From Chrysopilus asiliformis (lineage: Eukaryota > Arthropoda > Insecta > Diptera > Rhagionidae), in contig OZ035962.1 in assembly GCA_964034945.1 (NCBI GenBank), forward strand, positions 97,941,784-98,005,783: a stretch of 64,000 bases of DNA, written 5' to 3'. Shown piece after piece: positions 33,466 to 45,574 of the stretch. The position numbers were made by a program, and so were the translations under genes. Below the pieces are notes generated by a model, which saw nothing but the letters and a program-made list of their open reading frames with translations, did no database searches and was not told the origin of the DNA. Every line of letters begins with the position of its first letter. Positions within the stretch are counted from its first letter, which is position 1.

Positions 33466-36400
33466 CCGTCGCACTATCAAAGACCCCTCCCTAACCAGCC
33501 ACTACCTAAATTTTTAAAAATGGTTTTTTAAGAAAAATTTTATTAGTTATTATTTTTGTGTTCATGAAAATAAGTTTTTTTTTTATTTATTGCTATGTAA
33601 ATAAATTGTATTGTCTAAATTCATATAAAAATGTCATGACCAATTTATATTTACAAATTGAAACAAGCGCCTCAATTCAACTCGACGACAATCCAATGAA
33701 AAAAATTTATACTTCGGTTTGCTGTTTTTAAGAAATCTCACCAGAGCAATAAATATTGTGAAAAGATATGAGCAGAAAAAATATTCGTATAATTTGTTTA
33801 CATATGTATGTAGAATAAAGAATGGAAAGGAAAACTTTCCAATTACTTTGCGTCAATCCCATAAATCAAGTCATGCATATAAATATTAACTTGAAGTTGG
33901 CCTCAGATGTCCATTTGGTAGAAAAAAAACCCCCGCCGAAGTAGAGAAATAATCTTTTCTATATTTTGTAGGTATATGGTGTTATCCTGATACTCGCTGG
34001 GATATATATTTCAGTACGTATGAATTAGTTTTACTAAGAAAAATAAATCTTTTTATCGTTTCCCCATAATCCTTTCACTGATACATACCTATATATATAT
34101 TCAACTTCGAAATGTGATAAATTATTTCAGAATTTATTTTCCAGCAATCTCATATAACAAAACTGAAGAAATCCTTTTACTTTCTTGTCACCTTGGATCA
34201 GTTCCATTTAGTAAACTACAAAAGATACTTTCAGATCGAATGGTGTATAGAAAAATGGTGGAGTTTGAAACACTTGTTCGTCTATCCTGTCTTTCAATAC
34301 AGTGATTTCTGGAGAAGTTCACTCCCACGATTTTTTTTTATATCTCAAATCTACATCTTATGTTTCACATTTATAGATGGGTATGTTGTAGGAAAACTTT
34401 CACTTTTTACTTTTTACGATGCCCTACGCTAGAGTGTCACCCATATGCTCCTTGTGACTAAAATTGGACCTGGGCTTTTCATTCTCATTCCGTATCGCCT
34501 GCGAGAAAGTATATGGAAAAATATTTTCTTTTGAATGACAAAAAAATGCAAAAAAAATCACATACAACATTAGTCGAGTTGAACTAAAGATTTATGAGCT
34601 TAATATTAAAATATGCTTCATGTTCCAGTTGCAGGTTGAAATGAAATGAAGAACTACGGACCTCGACCTATGAAGGGATATACCTTGGTTTAAGGGGCGA
34701 AACACATACTGTTGCTGCTGCTGCTGCTGCTAGTGGTTTTTTGGCAGTAGCTATCATATACGTATGGGAAGAATTTGGTCCTTCCAATATGTATAGTATA
34801 ATATTGTGTATATAAAATATAACATCGGAATACGTCGTTCGATTCTCCTTTTGTTAATGTACCGAGACAGCCACATCCCCTTAGTGCGTTGTCCTTTTAT
34901 AGCTCCAACCGAAATATAATAAGAAGCAACAGTAATAGCGACACTGGAATCCATAACAACGCGCATCACTTACATACCTAACTTTTATACTATATTTGAT
35001 AGGTTATAGTATAGATGGCTGGAACAGTATAAATTCAAAATCAGTGGGAGTTGCTGTAGTGACAGCGGCAGCAAACATCAGGCAGGACCCTTTTCCTTTG
35101 GATGCTTAACCAAGACAGAAAAAAAGGATATGCCACACCAAATGTGAATGATTTATGCATTTGTGGAAAGATTTTTATTCTCTATACCATATCTATTATG
35201 GTATCAGGATTACTATACATTCCTTCGGGTATGTCTTGCAGCGAAACAAAGAAAGTGTATAGTAGAAGAACTTGTGGATAATATTTGGAAAAAAGGTAAA
35301 GCGATGAGGTCGCTCCTTGTTTTTTCCGATTTATATCATTCCGTTGGCGATTATCCTTATATATCTGTTTGAAATGGTAGTGGATAATAGCAGTCAAAGG
35401 TTTTGTATAGAATTTTCGTGTCAAGATAATTTATTGTTACTCCACTTTTGCCATTTTTTTTATCCTGTTTTCGATTTATTATTTAGATTTTTCCGAGAAA
35501 CAGGATTCCCCTCGTGCATCTCTGCAGAAATTTTCACCATTGAAATGTGAAAAGGATTGAGCTGATCTTAATTTAGGTTGAAAATATACAGAACAGCAAA
35601 GTATCTACCTTTTGACTTGTATTAAAATAATTTGATTTCGTCAAGAATACAAATAGAGCCCGCCAAATGGAAATTCGAAATCCTGAAACATTTACGTACT
35701 CGTACAACAATTTATTGATTGGTGAACGTTATTGGAGCCATGATTTTAAACCGCTTAACATTTTCATGTGCAAATAACTTCTGAATAGCGTTGCGAAAAT
35801 AGTAAAGGTCGGAAAATAATGCCAGAAAGCCTTTTTAGAATCAATTCTGTATTCTATTCTGGAACCAAGCATGAGAGCTGAGTACATATTCATGCTGCAT
35901 CAAGTGTGTACTTCTGGCAGACATTTTAGTCAAATTTCACCATCCGTCTGAAGCTATTTGCAAATAAATGCATCATTGCGTCGGTAAATATTTCCCACAT
36001 GAAGCTATTTGATGGCATTAGATAGTAGAAAATCGTGACTAAAAGGGTTAAGAAGTGGGTTATATTGATTTTAGTTGTGATAGCAGTTGGGTTATGGTGG
36101 GTATTTTTTTTATTACGAAATTTGCGTACAATTTATTGTTTCTCTGTGTTAAAAAACTTTTTTTTTTGTTTTGCTTATCTATAAGTACATAAAATTTATT
36201 TTATAACACAAATTCACGAAAATTTAACTTTTACTTGCGGTTATAAAAATTGATGGTTAACCCAAAAACAAAAATCGGTTTTGGCAAAAAATTAAAAAAA
36301 AAAAACGAGAAAAAAAATGGAGCAAATTAAAAATTAAAATTCACATTCTTGACAAGTGCAGACGAAACACGGGCAATGCGAGAATATGGATCGTACGCTT

Positions 36401-36595
36401 ACCTTGATCTGGTGTGATTGGCTACGTACGTTTGAGTCAAGCAAATGCGCAAACCGTTCTCGGTTTGATGCCTCTTGTCAAAAGGTGTTCAGGAGTTCAC
36501 CTCCTGCAAAACGGACAGATGCAAACCAGTTTTTTGAATCAAACTGAACAATTGAAATTTTAGTGAACCAGGACAAAACCATGAACCGAACCACA
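33466..36595. other. No gene recognised
   Basis: Apparently single-copy DNA of 3.1 kb. It contains a (CTG)n run at about 34711-34731. Frames of 60-80 codons occur on both strands without domains or paired splice sites. Confidence 0.45.
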
Positions 36596-36903
36596 TTAAC
36601 ACGTTGGCTACCATGTGAGTCACCGGTGATCGCAGCGTGTCACCCACAGGGACAATGTGAGTCACCGCTGTACACACACTATTGTCATTACCGTCAGTTT
36701 CTCAAGTTCCATGGTTGAGTGCAGTCGCTCGTGCGGTACAAAGGGGTTTTTTTGTCCTTTATATTTTATTCGATTCGTTCGTTTTTGTCTGTATTGATCT
36801 TGTGTTCACTGGTGACTCACAAAGTACAGAAATGATTTTTGCGTTTTTTCCCAGTGTATACTAGCGGAGTAAGCGTTTTTTTGGCTGGTAGCTAACGTGT
36901 TAA
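36596..36903. mobile_element. piggyBac-like MITE with CACCGGTG motifs (copy B)
   Basis: TTAACACGTTGGCTACCA at the left and TGGTAGCTAACGTGTTAA at the right are inverted repeats with TTAA intact at both extremes, as expected for piggyBac-type insertion. The interior matches 14060-14328 over most of its length. It adds an extra unit with GTGAGTCACCGGTG, a GTGTCACCCAC variant and GTGAGTCACCGCTG near the left end. Confidence 0.85.
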
Positions 36904-37734
36904 AGAAAAGATGGCTTAACCGAACCAAAACTAACCCGTTTTTGAAAAATATGCCCGGTTTCTATTCACATTCACCACAAACAAAAAAATACTTTTGTTA
37001 ACGTAAACTTTAAATAATTCGATTCGAAAAGAACCGAAGACCGTTTCGTGATTAGTCCTTCTTCTGGGATTATAAGATTTCGCATCATTCTATTGGCAAA
37101 TTCTGAAATTTTGCGATATTTCCGATATCGTTCACTGCCGAAAGTTCAACTTAATAATTTAATTGAAGGAGTTTTGTTTTAAAGTTTTCTGCTGCCGTAA
37201 CTAGTTTCATCTGGAAGCGATTGAAATCGTTGTAACTATTGAATTTACAGGAAAAGTCCCAACTGGAAAAGTTTGGATGCACTGGAACTACGGTTGATTA
37301 GCGAAAATGAATGATCGAAATGGGCGATGATGAGAGTGATTAAGGGCGATTTGCTATAGAAATTCAATCCTTTTTATTCTTTTTTTCAACAGTTATTTTA
37401 AGAAATTCAATGGAATTAAAGACTTGCAGTTTTTAAAGCGAATGTAACTTTTCAAAACTTTAAAATTCGTTATTGAAAACTTTTCTAGTTGATTACATAG
37501 AACTAAACATTTGATAAAGTTTCACTCGAGATATATTCAAAGGGCAATGAATTTATTTCAACTACAGTGAAACATGTTTCTAATAACATATCGATTTCTA
37601 TATTTTAAATATTTAAATTTCAGTAACACTACAACTAGACTCATGCCATATTTTAACACATTCGATAGCCGTGACGGAAATCCATTTCTTCCACCCTTTC
37701 CCACAAAAATGATTTTTTGTTCAATAAAAATGTT
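36904..37734. other. No gene recognised
   Basis: AT-rich sequence without element ends, tandem repeats or credible frames. Confidence 0.4.
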
Positions 37735-39015
37735 GTCCTCATATAGTATTGTATTCATGACGGAGATCTACTCGAGAACGGTGGCAGACAGAAAATTTCT
37801 AATTCTTTTTTAGGCAAAATCATGGGGATGTCCGTGCATCTGTCTGTCGATCTGTCCGTTGTACGTATCTTAAATAACTCGACAACACGTTGAGCTGGCG
37901 ACTTGAAATTTTTTGTAAATAAGTTTTGCAAAAATCCTAGTTTTCTATCAACATCCACAAAAATAATATAACATTTTTTATACCCGTATGGTGAAACCAA
38001 AGGGTATACTAACTTTGCCTTACCGTTTGTAACGCCAAGATCCCGTCATCGCACATAAAAATGAATTACACCAGTGTGTTTAGAATGATAAAAAAAAGTT
38101 GAATTTAGCATGTCCGTCCGTCCGTCCGTCCGTCTGTCTGTCTGTCTGTCTGTGGCGCGGATTGCGGGCGCACGGATTGAGCTACAGACTTGAAATTTTG
38201 CGCAGGTCCGTTTTTCGTAAAATGCGAGGCTAAGTTCGTTCATGGGCAAAAATGGACCATTAGGGGGGTACCCCCCATACGAACGAAAATGTTTTTTGCG
38301 AATATCTCAAAAACGGTGCATCTTATCAAAAAAGTCCAAGAACAAAAGTTCTTTAGGACATGATTCTACATTAAAGTTCCATACATCAAAATCCAATTGG
38401 AACAAGTTTTAAAAAAATCTTATTGGAAAGTTTGACTTCAAAGTGGAATTTTGGTACAAGTGCTCGAATTTTGATACGAATATCACCATACGGGTTTTCA
38501 ATAATTGCCAGATTGACAATTATAGCTTTTGTTATGTTTTATTATTTTTTTATGACCAGTAAGCCGACAAATTCCAATAGAATCTTCTATCAACTTTTGG
38601 AAAATGTGGTAGCTATAACGGGTGCCACCCATACATTTTTTTTAAACAACCTCGGATTTTTGCAAATTTCTCGAAACCTATGCGTTTTGGGAAAAAATGA
38701 ATATAAGAAAATTTAAGGGATATAAAATTGGCTAAGTTTTTTTCTTTAAGGGATTTTTTGTATCTTTAACGGTTCTCAAGATACAAGTATTTAAAAAAAA
38801 ATAAGTTTTTTTTGAAAATCTCCTGAAAAAATGCATATAACCAAATTCAAAGGAGATAAAATTTCCTGCATTTGATCCTTTAACGTTTTTTTCGTGTCTT
38901 TAACGGTTCTTTAGATATTTGAAAAAATTTATTTTTCACATATTTTTCCCGAAACTAAACACAGCAGAGCAAAGATTTGTGTTGACCACAAGTGATATTT
39001 TTTCACACTGCTTCT
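37735..39015 (-). repeat. R1 repeat, minus orientation, split by R2
   Basis: 37735-37980 carries the reverse complement of the R1 tail (GACAGAAAATTTCTAATTC, GGCGACTTGAAATTTTTTG). 38541-39015 carries the preceding R1 part in reverse (ATGACCAGTAAGCCGAC, TTTAACGGTTCT, a GTGTTGACCACAAGTG word). Other copies are continuous where R2 sits here. Confidence 0.65.
37982..38540 (+). mobile_element. R2 repeat (copy 2), inserted in R1
   Basis: It is very similar to 23821-24366, from ACCCGTATGGTGAAACC through CACCATACGGGT at 38484-38495 to TAGCTTTTGTTATGTTT. A GTCC/GTCT microsatellite is longer here. On both sides the R1 sequence has an ATAAAAAA-like word (in the R1 sense), a possible 8-bp target duplication. 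Confidence 0.75.
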
Positions 39016-41424
39016 AAATATCAACATTCTGTTTGAGAAAAAATATCCCTTAAATTATGTGTCTTTGCCAAAATACTTATGGCAATCATCTTTTATATCT
39101 TATTTAATCACAGTGAAGGTGTTGGTAAATTTGTCAAAATCACTTGTCACCCTTCCTTTGGGTGATGACGGTGAAATTCGAAGATTTTTTATTTTAACCA
39201 TACTACAACAACGAACTCACACTCCATAAAAGGTTTTTGATACCTTGTGAGAACAAGAAAAATCTCAATGTCATTCACATTTTCATCTCCAGCTCAACTG
39301 GTTCACCAACCCTTTTAGTTAGTCACCTATCTCTAATGCATTTATAGCTATTTCCACTTTACGGTATGGCCATATTCGGTTCAAATCCACATATATGCAT
39401 AATGAACCTTATATATTTATGTTAGTAGTGATATCACGGATCACGGCAAAGTTGTGCTCTACCAGAAAACGAAAAGTAGAAAAGACCATCTAATATCCAA
39501 CCCTTCGCTATTACCGTCAGAGAAGAGAAAAAGCCAAAAGTGGTAACAGAAAAAGAACTTAACCTCTTCTTAGAGGTACGGCCGGGCACCAGCATCACTA
39601 GGACAGTAGAACACTAGCAAACAGAAATAGTAGCACCGAATGACTAAAGATGGGATTCTGGATATTGGGGTTAGGGCAAAAACATAACCATAAATCAAAA
39701 TCAAATTTAATTTAAATCCGACCCAGCATCACAACCCTTACCGCAGAGTCCCCATCTTCCGACCAACCACTTTTTAGTAGGTTACTGTGGGCTCTTTTTG
39801 CTCACAACTCCTTATACCTACAATATAGAAAACGTAGACATAAAACTAAGGCAAAATATATAATACTTCTTGTTTTATACACGTCGTATGTGCGAGAGAA
39901 AAGTGTTTTAAATATAGAACGTTGTTTTGAAAATAAATGCTTTTCTATTATCCCTAAAATATTGTCGCATACCATAAAGATTTAAGCATTTGCACATTGT
40001 TTAATCTAACAGTCTGTAAAAACCATTCATACATTTTAGGTTGAGTTAAAAATAATTTTAGACTGATTATTTCCTTAAAATACACGTTCATTCATTCATT
40101 CACAAAAACAAAAATACCCTTGAATATCCTTGCTTAAATGATAGACGACCACTATGCATATAAATATTGGGCTCTTTAAAAACGGAAACTTAAAATAGAA
40201 CCGAAGCGAAGACTATAAAATTGTCAATGGAATATATCGTAAGGATTTCGTCCTATTTAGTATTTTACTGGTATACGAGTATATGTGAGACAGGATTAAG
40301 CATAGTTTCGAGTCCATTGTCCTTTTTTGTTCATTAATTAATCATTACGACCTAGTTGGCGGGATTGAGGAATTAATGTTCCAACTCCTATAAAATCCCA
40401 TGCAATATACCCCTCTCCCATTCCCTTATATATTCCATAACATGGCTGGGACTATTTTATCACCCAATATCCTTTCATTTTGTTGGCAAACGTTACACAT
40501 TCGTCCAACTTATATATAAACATACTTGGGAAATGGTCAAACATGAGTTTGCAAACAATCAGTTTTACATACGATGTTGAAGGATCCTTTTTCATTGTTG
40601 TACAGTACATGCCTACGACTTAATCCTTTGTTAAGGTTCTCCTTAATACTCGCATCCTTTCCCATCATTGCTATATAGTAATATCGCAATATCGTCAAGG
40701 GTTTAATTGCATTCCTGGTCTTCCGCTGACATATTGCTCCCACATTTTCAGCTCGTATACTAGATAGTAGTTCTTGTTCTTTCTGGTTGGATATCCCATT
40801 TCTTTTGGTGGATTTCGGAGGCTAGGAGGGCTCGAGTCGCAGCGGAGAGATAAAAGAAATTTCAATATAAACCAAATTAAGGAAATTTTCAACTTATATA
40901 GGATCGAGTGGATATAGGCGAGCAGATGGTTCGCCATAAGATTGTTTGCCAGTAAAATAATCCTTGCTTTGATAAATGAGCTATTCTGAATTTTTAATAT
41001 GCGCTAATATAAGAAAATTATAACCAAGTTTCGTTTTCTTGTCGACAATGTACGTACAAAAGTACTATCAATATGTTCATATTATAGACGTATGTATAAT
41101 GTGTTTTTTTTTTGTTATTTGGTTGACATATACCATGATGACATGCCATATTAATTTTGTATCGCATGATGACTGCATTATTGAATTTCATTTCCGCTTT
41201 CGATTATTGAATCCTATTAAAAGACGTATTATTAATAATTGGATATAGTGGAAGCTTTTTAACTAGGACAAAGACAAAATTCATAAAGTTCTCAATTAAT
41301 TGAATGCAATCAAGTATTTTCTTACATTTTTGAATAAAATCATTACAGTGGAACCTTATGTGTTGAGGAAGTTTCAAAAAAATTGTAAATTACTAATTTG
41401 TGCATAAATGAGTCAAGAACGCTG
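39016..41424. other. No gene recognised
   Basis: Single-copy-looking sequence. Open frames at 40537-40937 (minus) and 41039-41248 (plus) lack domains. No transposon termini were seen. Confidence 0.45.
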
Positions 41425-41781
41425 CACGGCAAAAAATCCTGGAGTATTTTACAATCCAAAAATTATATTGAGAAAATTTTAATACAATTTTGGATTATAG
41501 TTTATTACATGCGAATTATTGAAAATATTTTAATACTTTTTGCCATACAATTTTAATTATTTTGTAATATATATTGTACTTAAATACTTTGAATATTAAA
41601 ATCTATAATTTTATTAAAAATTGTAGACTTTAATATCAAATTCAAGAAAATTTTTTTTTGAAAAATGTCTAATCCATGCGTTGGATTAAAGTCTAATCAT
41701 GTATGTATTTGATTAGATTTTAATTTGGAGGCCCAATGTAATGCAATTTTGATTACATATAGGTCAACATTTTTTACCGTG
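41425..41781. mobile_element. MITE-like element with CACGGYAAAAAAT ends
   Basis: CACGGCAAAAAAT at the left and ATTTTTTACCGTG at the right are 13-bp inverted ends with one mismatch. The interior is very AT-rich (TTTTAAT and ATTAAAA words). No coding capacity and no clear target duplication. Confidence 0.55.
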
Positions 41782-41904
41782 TATCGATAATTTAATAAAA
41801 GAAAATGTTCTTAATTGTGATAAAAATAAAACCCCGATACCGCATTTCGAAATATCTTAGTACTTGAAAAAGTTATTTCATCTTTACGATCAAAAATATT
41901 CTAA

Positions 41905-43221
41905 TATCGGATTCTTGACGATTTCTTTCCAATTATAATCAACGATCGCCAATATGGCTTTCGTGCGCGCCGCTCCACAGGCGATCTTTTGGTCTGCTTG
42001 ACCGAGCGCTGGAGTAAAAGTCTCCATAATTTTGGCGAATCAAAAACTATAGCGCTGGACATCTCCAAAGCTTTCGACCGTGTTTGGCATAAAGCTTTGA
42101 TGGCAAAGATACGAGCTATCGGTCTAAATCCTGCAATTTCCAAATGGATTGAGAGCTACCTTTCTGATCGTTCAATACAGGTTGTATTGGAATTAACTCT
42201 GGTGTCCCTCAAGGCTCAGTTCTAGCTCCTACGCTTTTCTTAATATTTATCAATGATCTACTATCTCTCACTCTCAATCCACTTTATTGTTTCGCTGATG
42301 ACAGCTCCCTTGACGCATCCTACCATTTCAGTTCACCTGCAGAATCGAACGCCATTGCAGTTCGATCGAAACGCATTGAGCAAATTAGATCTTTGAATTC
42401 TGATTTAAACACAATTCTGGCTTGGGGCAGAATCAACCGTGTGGAATTCAACGCATCTAAAACCCAATCAATGCTGTTATCGATGAAATGCGAAAAATCC
42501 CCCGAAACGGTCGAATTTATGAGTGAGTCCATTAGTGACTCAAAAAACATCAGAATGTTGGGCATCGAAATAAATGAGAAGCTCCAATGGAGTGATCATA
42601 TTTTTAAAATAGCAAAGGAAGCATCGCAGTGCCTAGGCTTCCTGGGACGATGCAAAAAATATTTCGCACCAGTCGACGTCCTTAACATTTACAAGAGCTA
42701 CACTCGACCGAGACTCGAGTACAATTCGCACATTTGGGCTGGAGCCCCAAAAACTGTCCTCCAACTGCTGGACCGAATCCAAAAACGTGCGATCCGACTA
42801 ATTGGAGACAAGTCTTTGACAGATTCATTACCGTCTCTCGACCATCGTCGCTCTGTTGGAATACTCAGCATATTCTACAAATATTTCAATGGGAAATGTT
42901 CCACCGAAATTTCCCAACTTATTCCTCCACGGTACATCTTCCCTAGACCCTCTCGTTCAGCTGCACGCGCGCACGATTTCTTCCTTGAGCCTCCCCGTTT
43001 TCGTACAGTAAAGTTTAGGAGTTCCTACATTCCGCGAACAGCAAGACTTTGGAACGATCTACCATCCGAAGTGTTTCCCCCGGACTATAACCCGCAGAAG
43101 TTCAAGGAGAACATAAATTGGCATCTCCTTTTGTCCTTCTGACCATCCTGAGCTGTGCTTCGGCATTAAAGGGTCTTCCCCTAAGCTCTGGCTGGAACTA
43201 TAAAAAAAAAAAAAAAAAAAA
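41905..43221 (+). mobile_element. 5'-truncated non-LTR retrotransposon with poly(A) tail
   Basis: It holds reverse transcriptase sequence, a short 3' untranslated region (CCATCCTGAGCTGTGCTTCG onward) and a run of about 20 A at 43202-43221, the mark of target-primed reverse transcription. The 5' boundary is approximate. No endonuclease domain, 5' region or target duplication was identified. The clade was not assigned. Confidence 0.9.
41917..43142 (+). pseudogene. Reverse transcriptase C-terminal part, one frameshift
   Basis: Non-LTR reverse transcriptases copy element RNA into DNA at the target site. In order the sequence shows DRQYGFRARRSTGDLL (finger region), ALDISKAFDRVWHKAL (motif with the first catalytic D), SGVPQGSVLAPTLF and CFADDSS (the FADD catalytic pair), then a thumb region with ASKTQSMLLS and MLGIEI. 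A conserved tail follows: RPRLEYNSHIW, RIQKRAIRLIGD and PRTARLWNDLPSEVFP, ending at the stop at 43142. The frame changes once, at about 42185-42195 just before SGVPQGS; the downstream frame is then open for over 300 codons. N-terminal endonuclease and early polymerase motifs are absent. The long intact 3' frame suggests a fairly young insertion. Confidence 0.9.
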
Positions 43222-43287
43222 ATAAGAATTAAAAAGTTAAAATTTTATCGAATCCATAATAAAGCAGTTAGCAAACACCTAATCATT

Positions 43288-43755
43288 TCAATTGCCATCG
43301 ATGTGTATATAAACTGCCATCAAGTGTACGCCTTGCACTGAAACTATCCTTTTCCTCCATCCAAATCTATTTTGCTCCATTTTCTCATTGATTGTGTCAA
43401 GTTTTAACTTTTTTTGCTGTCGGGAAATGCGGTCACAAGAATAAGTGGAGTATTTCAAAGCCGCAATCGCATGGAAAATCTGTTTTCTGGCGGAATAAGA
43501 AGCGTATTTATTTATATGGGGGCAAACATGAAGCCACATACTGTGATAACAAATCCAATTCAATCCATTTGGCTTCTGCCCACCACCATCATCACCACCA
43601 CTACCACTACGAGTGTTTGGGGGATGATATCGATTTGCATTCAACCCCCATAGAATTCTTTGTCCACGAATTATAGTGAGTTGCTTGCCATTATTTGGAA
43701 TTGAAATATATGGTCGTACGGGAGTTGCATACTTAAATGCATTTGTCGAGACCAA
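43288..43755 (-). CDS. Unrecognised 155-codon open frame, doubtful
   Basis: This is one of the longest frames outside transposons, read from ATG at 43755. It shows no domain; one segment is glycine- and aspartate-rich (SGSGGDDGGGQKPNG), produced by a CAC/CAT-rich tract on the plus strand. Two plus-strand frames are open over the same DNA, so the interval is simply poor in stops. I rate it as more likely chance than gene. Confidence 0.15.
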   Translation of the reverse strand: MVSTNAFKYATPVRPYISIPNNGKQLTIIRGQRILWGLNANRYHPPNTRSGSGGDDGGGQKPNGLNWICYHSMWLHVCPHINKYASYSARKQIFHAIAALKYSTYSCDRISRQQKKLKLDTINEKMEQNRFGWRKRIVSVQGVHLMAVYIHIDGN

Positions 43756-44853
43756 TCTATCTCCTCAGTGTTAACTTTCCCCCTTTGGCTACTCCATAAA
43801 AGTTTAGGGGGGTGAAAACCAAGTGTAGTTAGATTTTCTTATGCATTTTATGGTGCAACATTACTACTTATACGCGAATATGGTATATTGCGAAACAAAT
43901 GTTATATTGTGTGGATTGAAAATCGTTCTATGTTTATGTTTTAAATATTGGAGTTACATAATTAAGTATAATATTGGGGTGGCAAAAAAGTTACCCGATC
44001 TATATAATATCTAATAGCCCCACATTTATACAAAATATAATAATATGCGTGAAAGAAAATCGCGATACTGACAGAATAGCGTGGTCTGCACAAGTATATG
44101 AAAAATACTAAATAAGTCCTTATGTATGAATGCATATTTCGCCAGACGGAGGAATTACATCTATGCAACGTACATAACATAAATTTTCGCTAAATTATAC
44201 TGATCCCGTATGTTGTGAGTTCAGCAACTCCCTACTCTACTCACGTTCTATTACGAGACCAAGTTTCTACCGAACGGTTGTGAATGAATTTCTTCGTCCT
44301 TTTCGAAATTTAAATGTCTCCTGATAAATTTTTATTATAAGTAACTTTGTACGATGAAAAGACCATAGTTTTGAACGTTTGTAGAAAATTAAAAGCCATG
44401 CCAAATCTTGTCTTCTAGTGTACTAATAGGCTTTTCTATCTATATCTGGCTATATAACTCGAGAAATACTGAACCCATTAGGACGAAACTTTCATTGGAG
44501 CTTACTAACTTTAAGGGACACGGGTTTTAGCCTATAAGTCAATCCAAGTTTATACCTTATTTCTTACTGTATTTCCTGTTAATGCAATTTTGATACCACC
44601 CCAAGGAACATTTTAATTTTGTTGCGAGGCCGTAAGCCAAGTAGTTCCCGTGACCGAAGTCCAAGGGGAGCGGAGAATTTGAATATCGCAAAGTCATTAT
44701 TATTATGTATTCGCATTGGACTACGGTGCCACTTTTATGTATTAAAGAACTGAGAAATATTTTTTTAATTACTTAAAAGGTGTTTTCAACCAGAACATAT
44801 ATGATTTTATTCTTTTAAAATAGCTGCTAGACGATTATTTCTAATTCGCGATA
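43756..44853. other. No gene; decayed repeat near 44410-44560
   Basis: 44410-44560 resembles the 5836-6700 texture (TATAACTCGAGAAATACTGAAC, GACGAAACTTTCATTGG-type words). The rest shows nothing recognisable. Confidence 0.4.
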
Positions 44854-44918
44854 TTAACACATTGACTGCCGACCGAATTTTGCAAATCACTGGAATTACC
44901 AATACATGTGCCTGTAAA

Positions 44919-44951
<33 letters not shown>

Positions 44952-45081
44952 TGTATGTATGAATGTATACATGTAGAATGTAGACCTGACTATCGAAAAT
45001 GATAGCCGAGGCCCCTCATGAAACTTAGTGCCATTTTTCACTGGCCATCAAAAATGATAGCTATGGCAGTCAATGTGTTAA
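44854..45081. mobile_element. piggyBac-like MITE, GACTGCC family
   Basis: TTAACACATTGACTGCC at the left and GGCAGTCAATGTGTTAA at the right are perfect 17-bp inverted repeats including TTAA. Inside are a (GTAT)n microsatellite and repeated AAAATGATAGC words near the right end. No gene. Confidence 0.9.
44921..44963. repeat. (GTAT)n microsatellite
   Basis: About ten tetranucleotide units inside the 44854-45081 element, followed by one interrupted unit. Confidence 0.95.
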
Positions 45082-45574
45082 TGGATAAAAAAAATGTTAA
45101 TGTTTTTAACTCTATTGGAATTTCTCGTCTTACTGGTCATAAAAAATATGACGCAATGTTATATTATTATTGTGGCTATTTTCGAGTAAAAACCATAAAT
45201 TAGAAATGATTCAATAGTTTAACACTCTAACTGCCACGACAATTTTAAGCCTTTTTCGAATATTTAGTTGTCAGTCAAAAAGGCACTAAGAGAAAAAAAA
45301 ATTGAAACGAAATTATACCTTATGTTATTTTATTACCATAAAATGTGTGCAACTACAAAAAATCGTTGCGGTTGCAGCGAACACTTTAATAATTTTCATT
45401 GTGGCCGTTGTGTACAATTAGGTGTCAGGTATTTTTGACTAACGTGGCAGTTAGAGTGTTAACACAAACTGTTAATCTTTTTAGCCATGTTGACAACAGG
45501 AAATCCCCCCTTTACCACCCTTGCTCTAGTATCTCGTAAAACAGTTAACGGATTTTTTTGGGGTTTTCATATAC
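45082..45574 (+). repeat. R1 fragment interrupted by a TTAA element
   Basis: 45082-45218 matches R1 (TTGGAATTTCTCGTCTTACT, AACCATAAATTAGAAATG). 45463-45574 continues it (CACAAACTG, CTCGTAAAACAGTTAACGG). The element at 45219-45462 lies between. The right edge is cut by the 45575-46013 element. Confidence 0.65.
45219..45462. mobile_element. piggyBac-like MITE, AACTGCCACG family
   Basis: TTAACACTCTAACTGCCACG at the left is a perfect inverted copy of CGTGGCAGTTAGAGTGTTAA at the right, with TTAA at each extreme. It sits in R1 at a point where other R1 copies read TCAATGGTTAAACACAAA (about 18568) or TCAATGGTTGAACACAAA (about 19799), so the site had or nearly had TTAA before insertion. No coding capacity. 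Confidence 0.9.
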
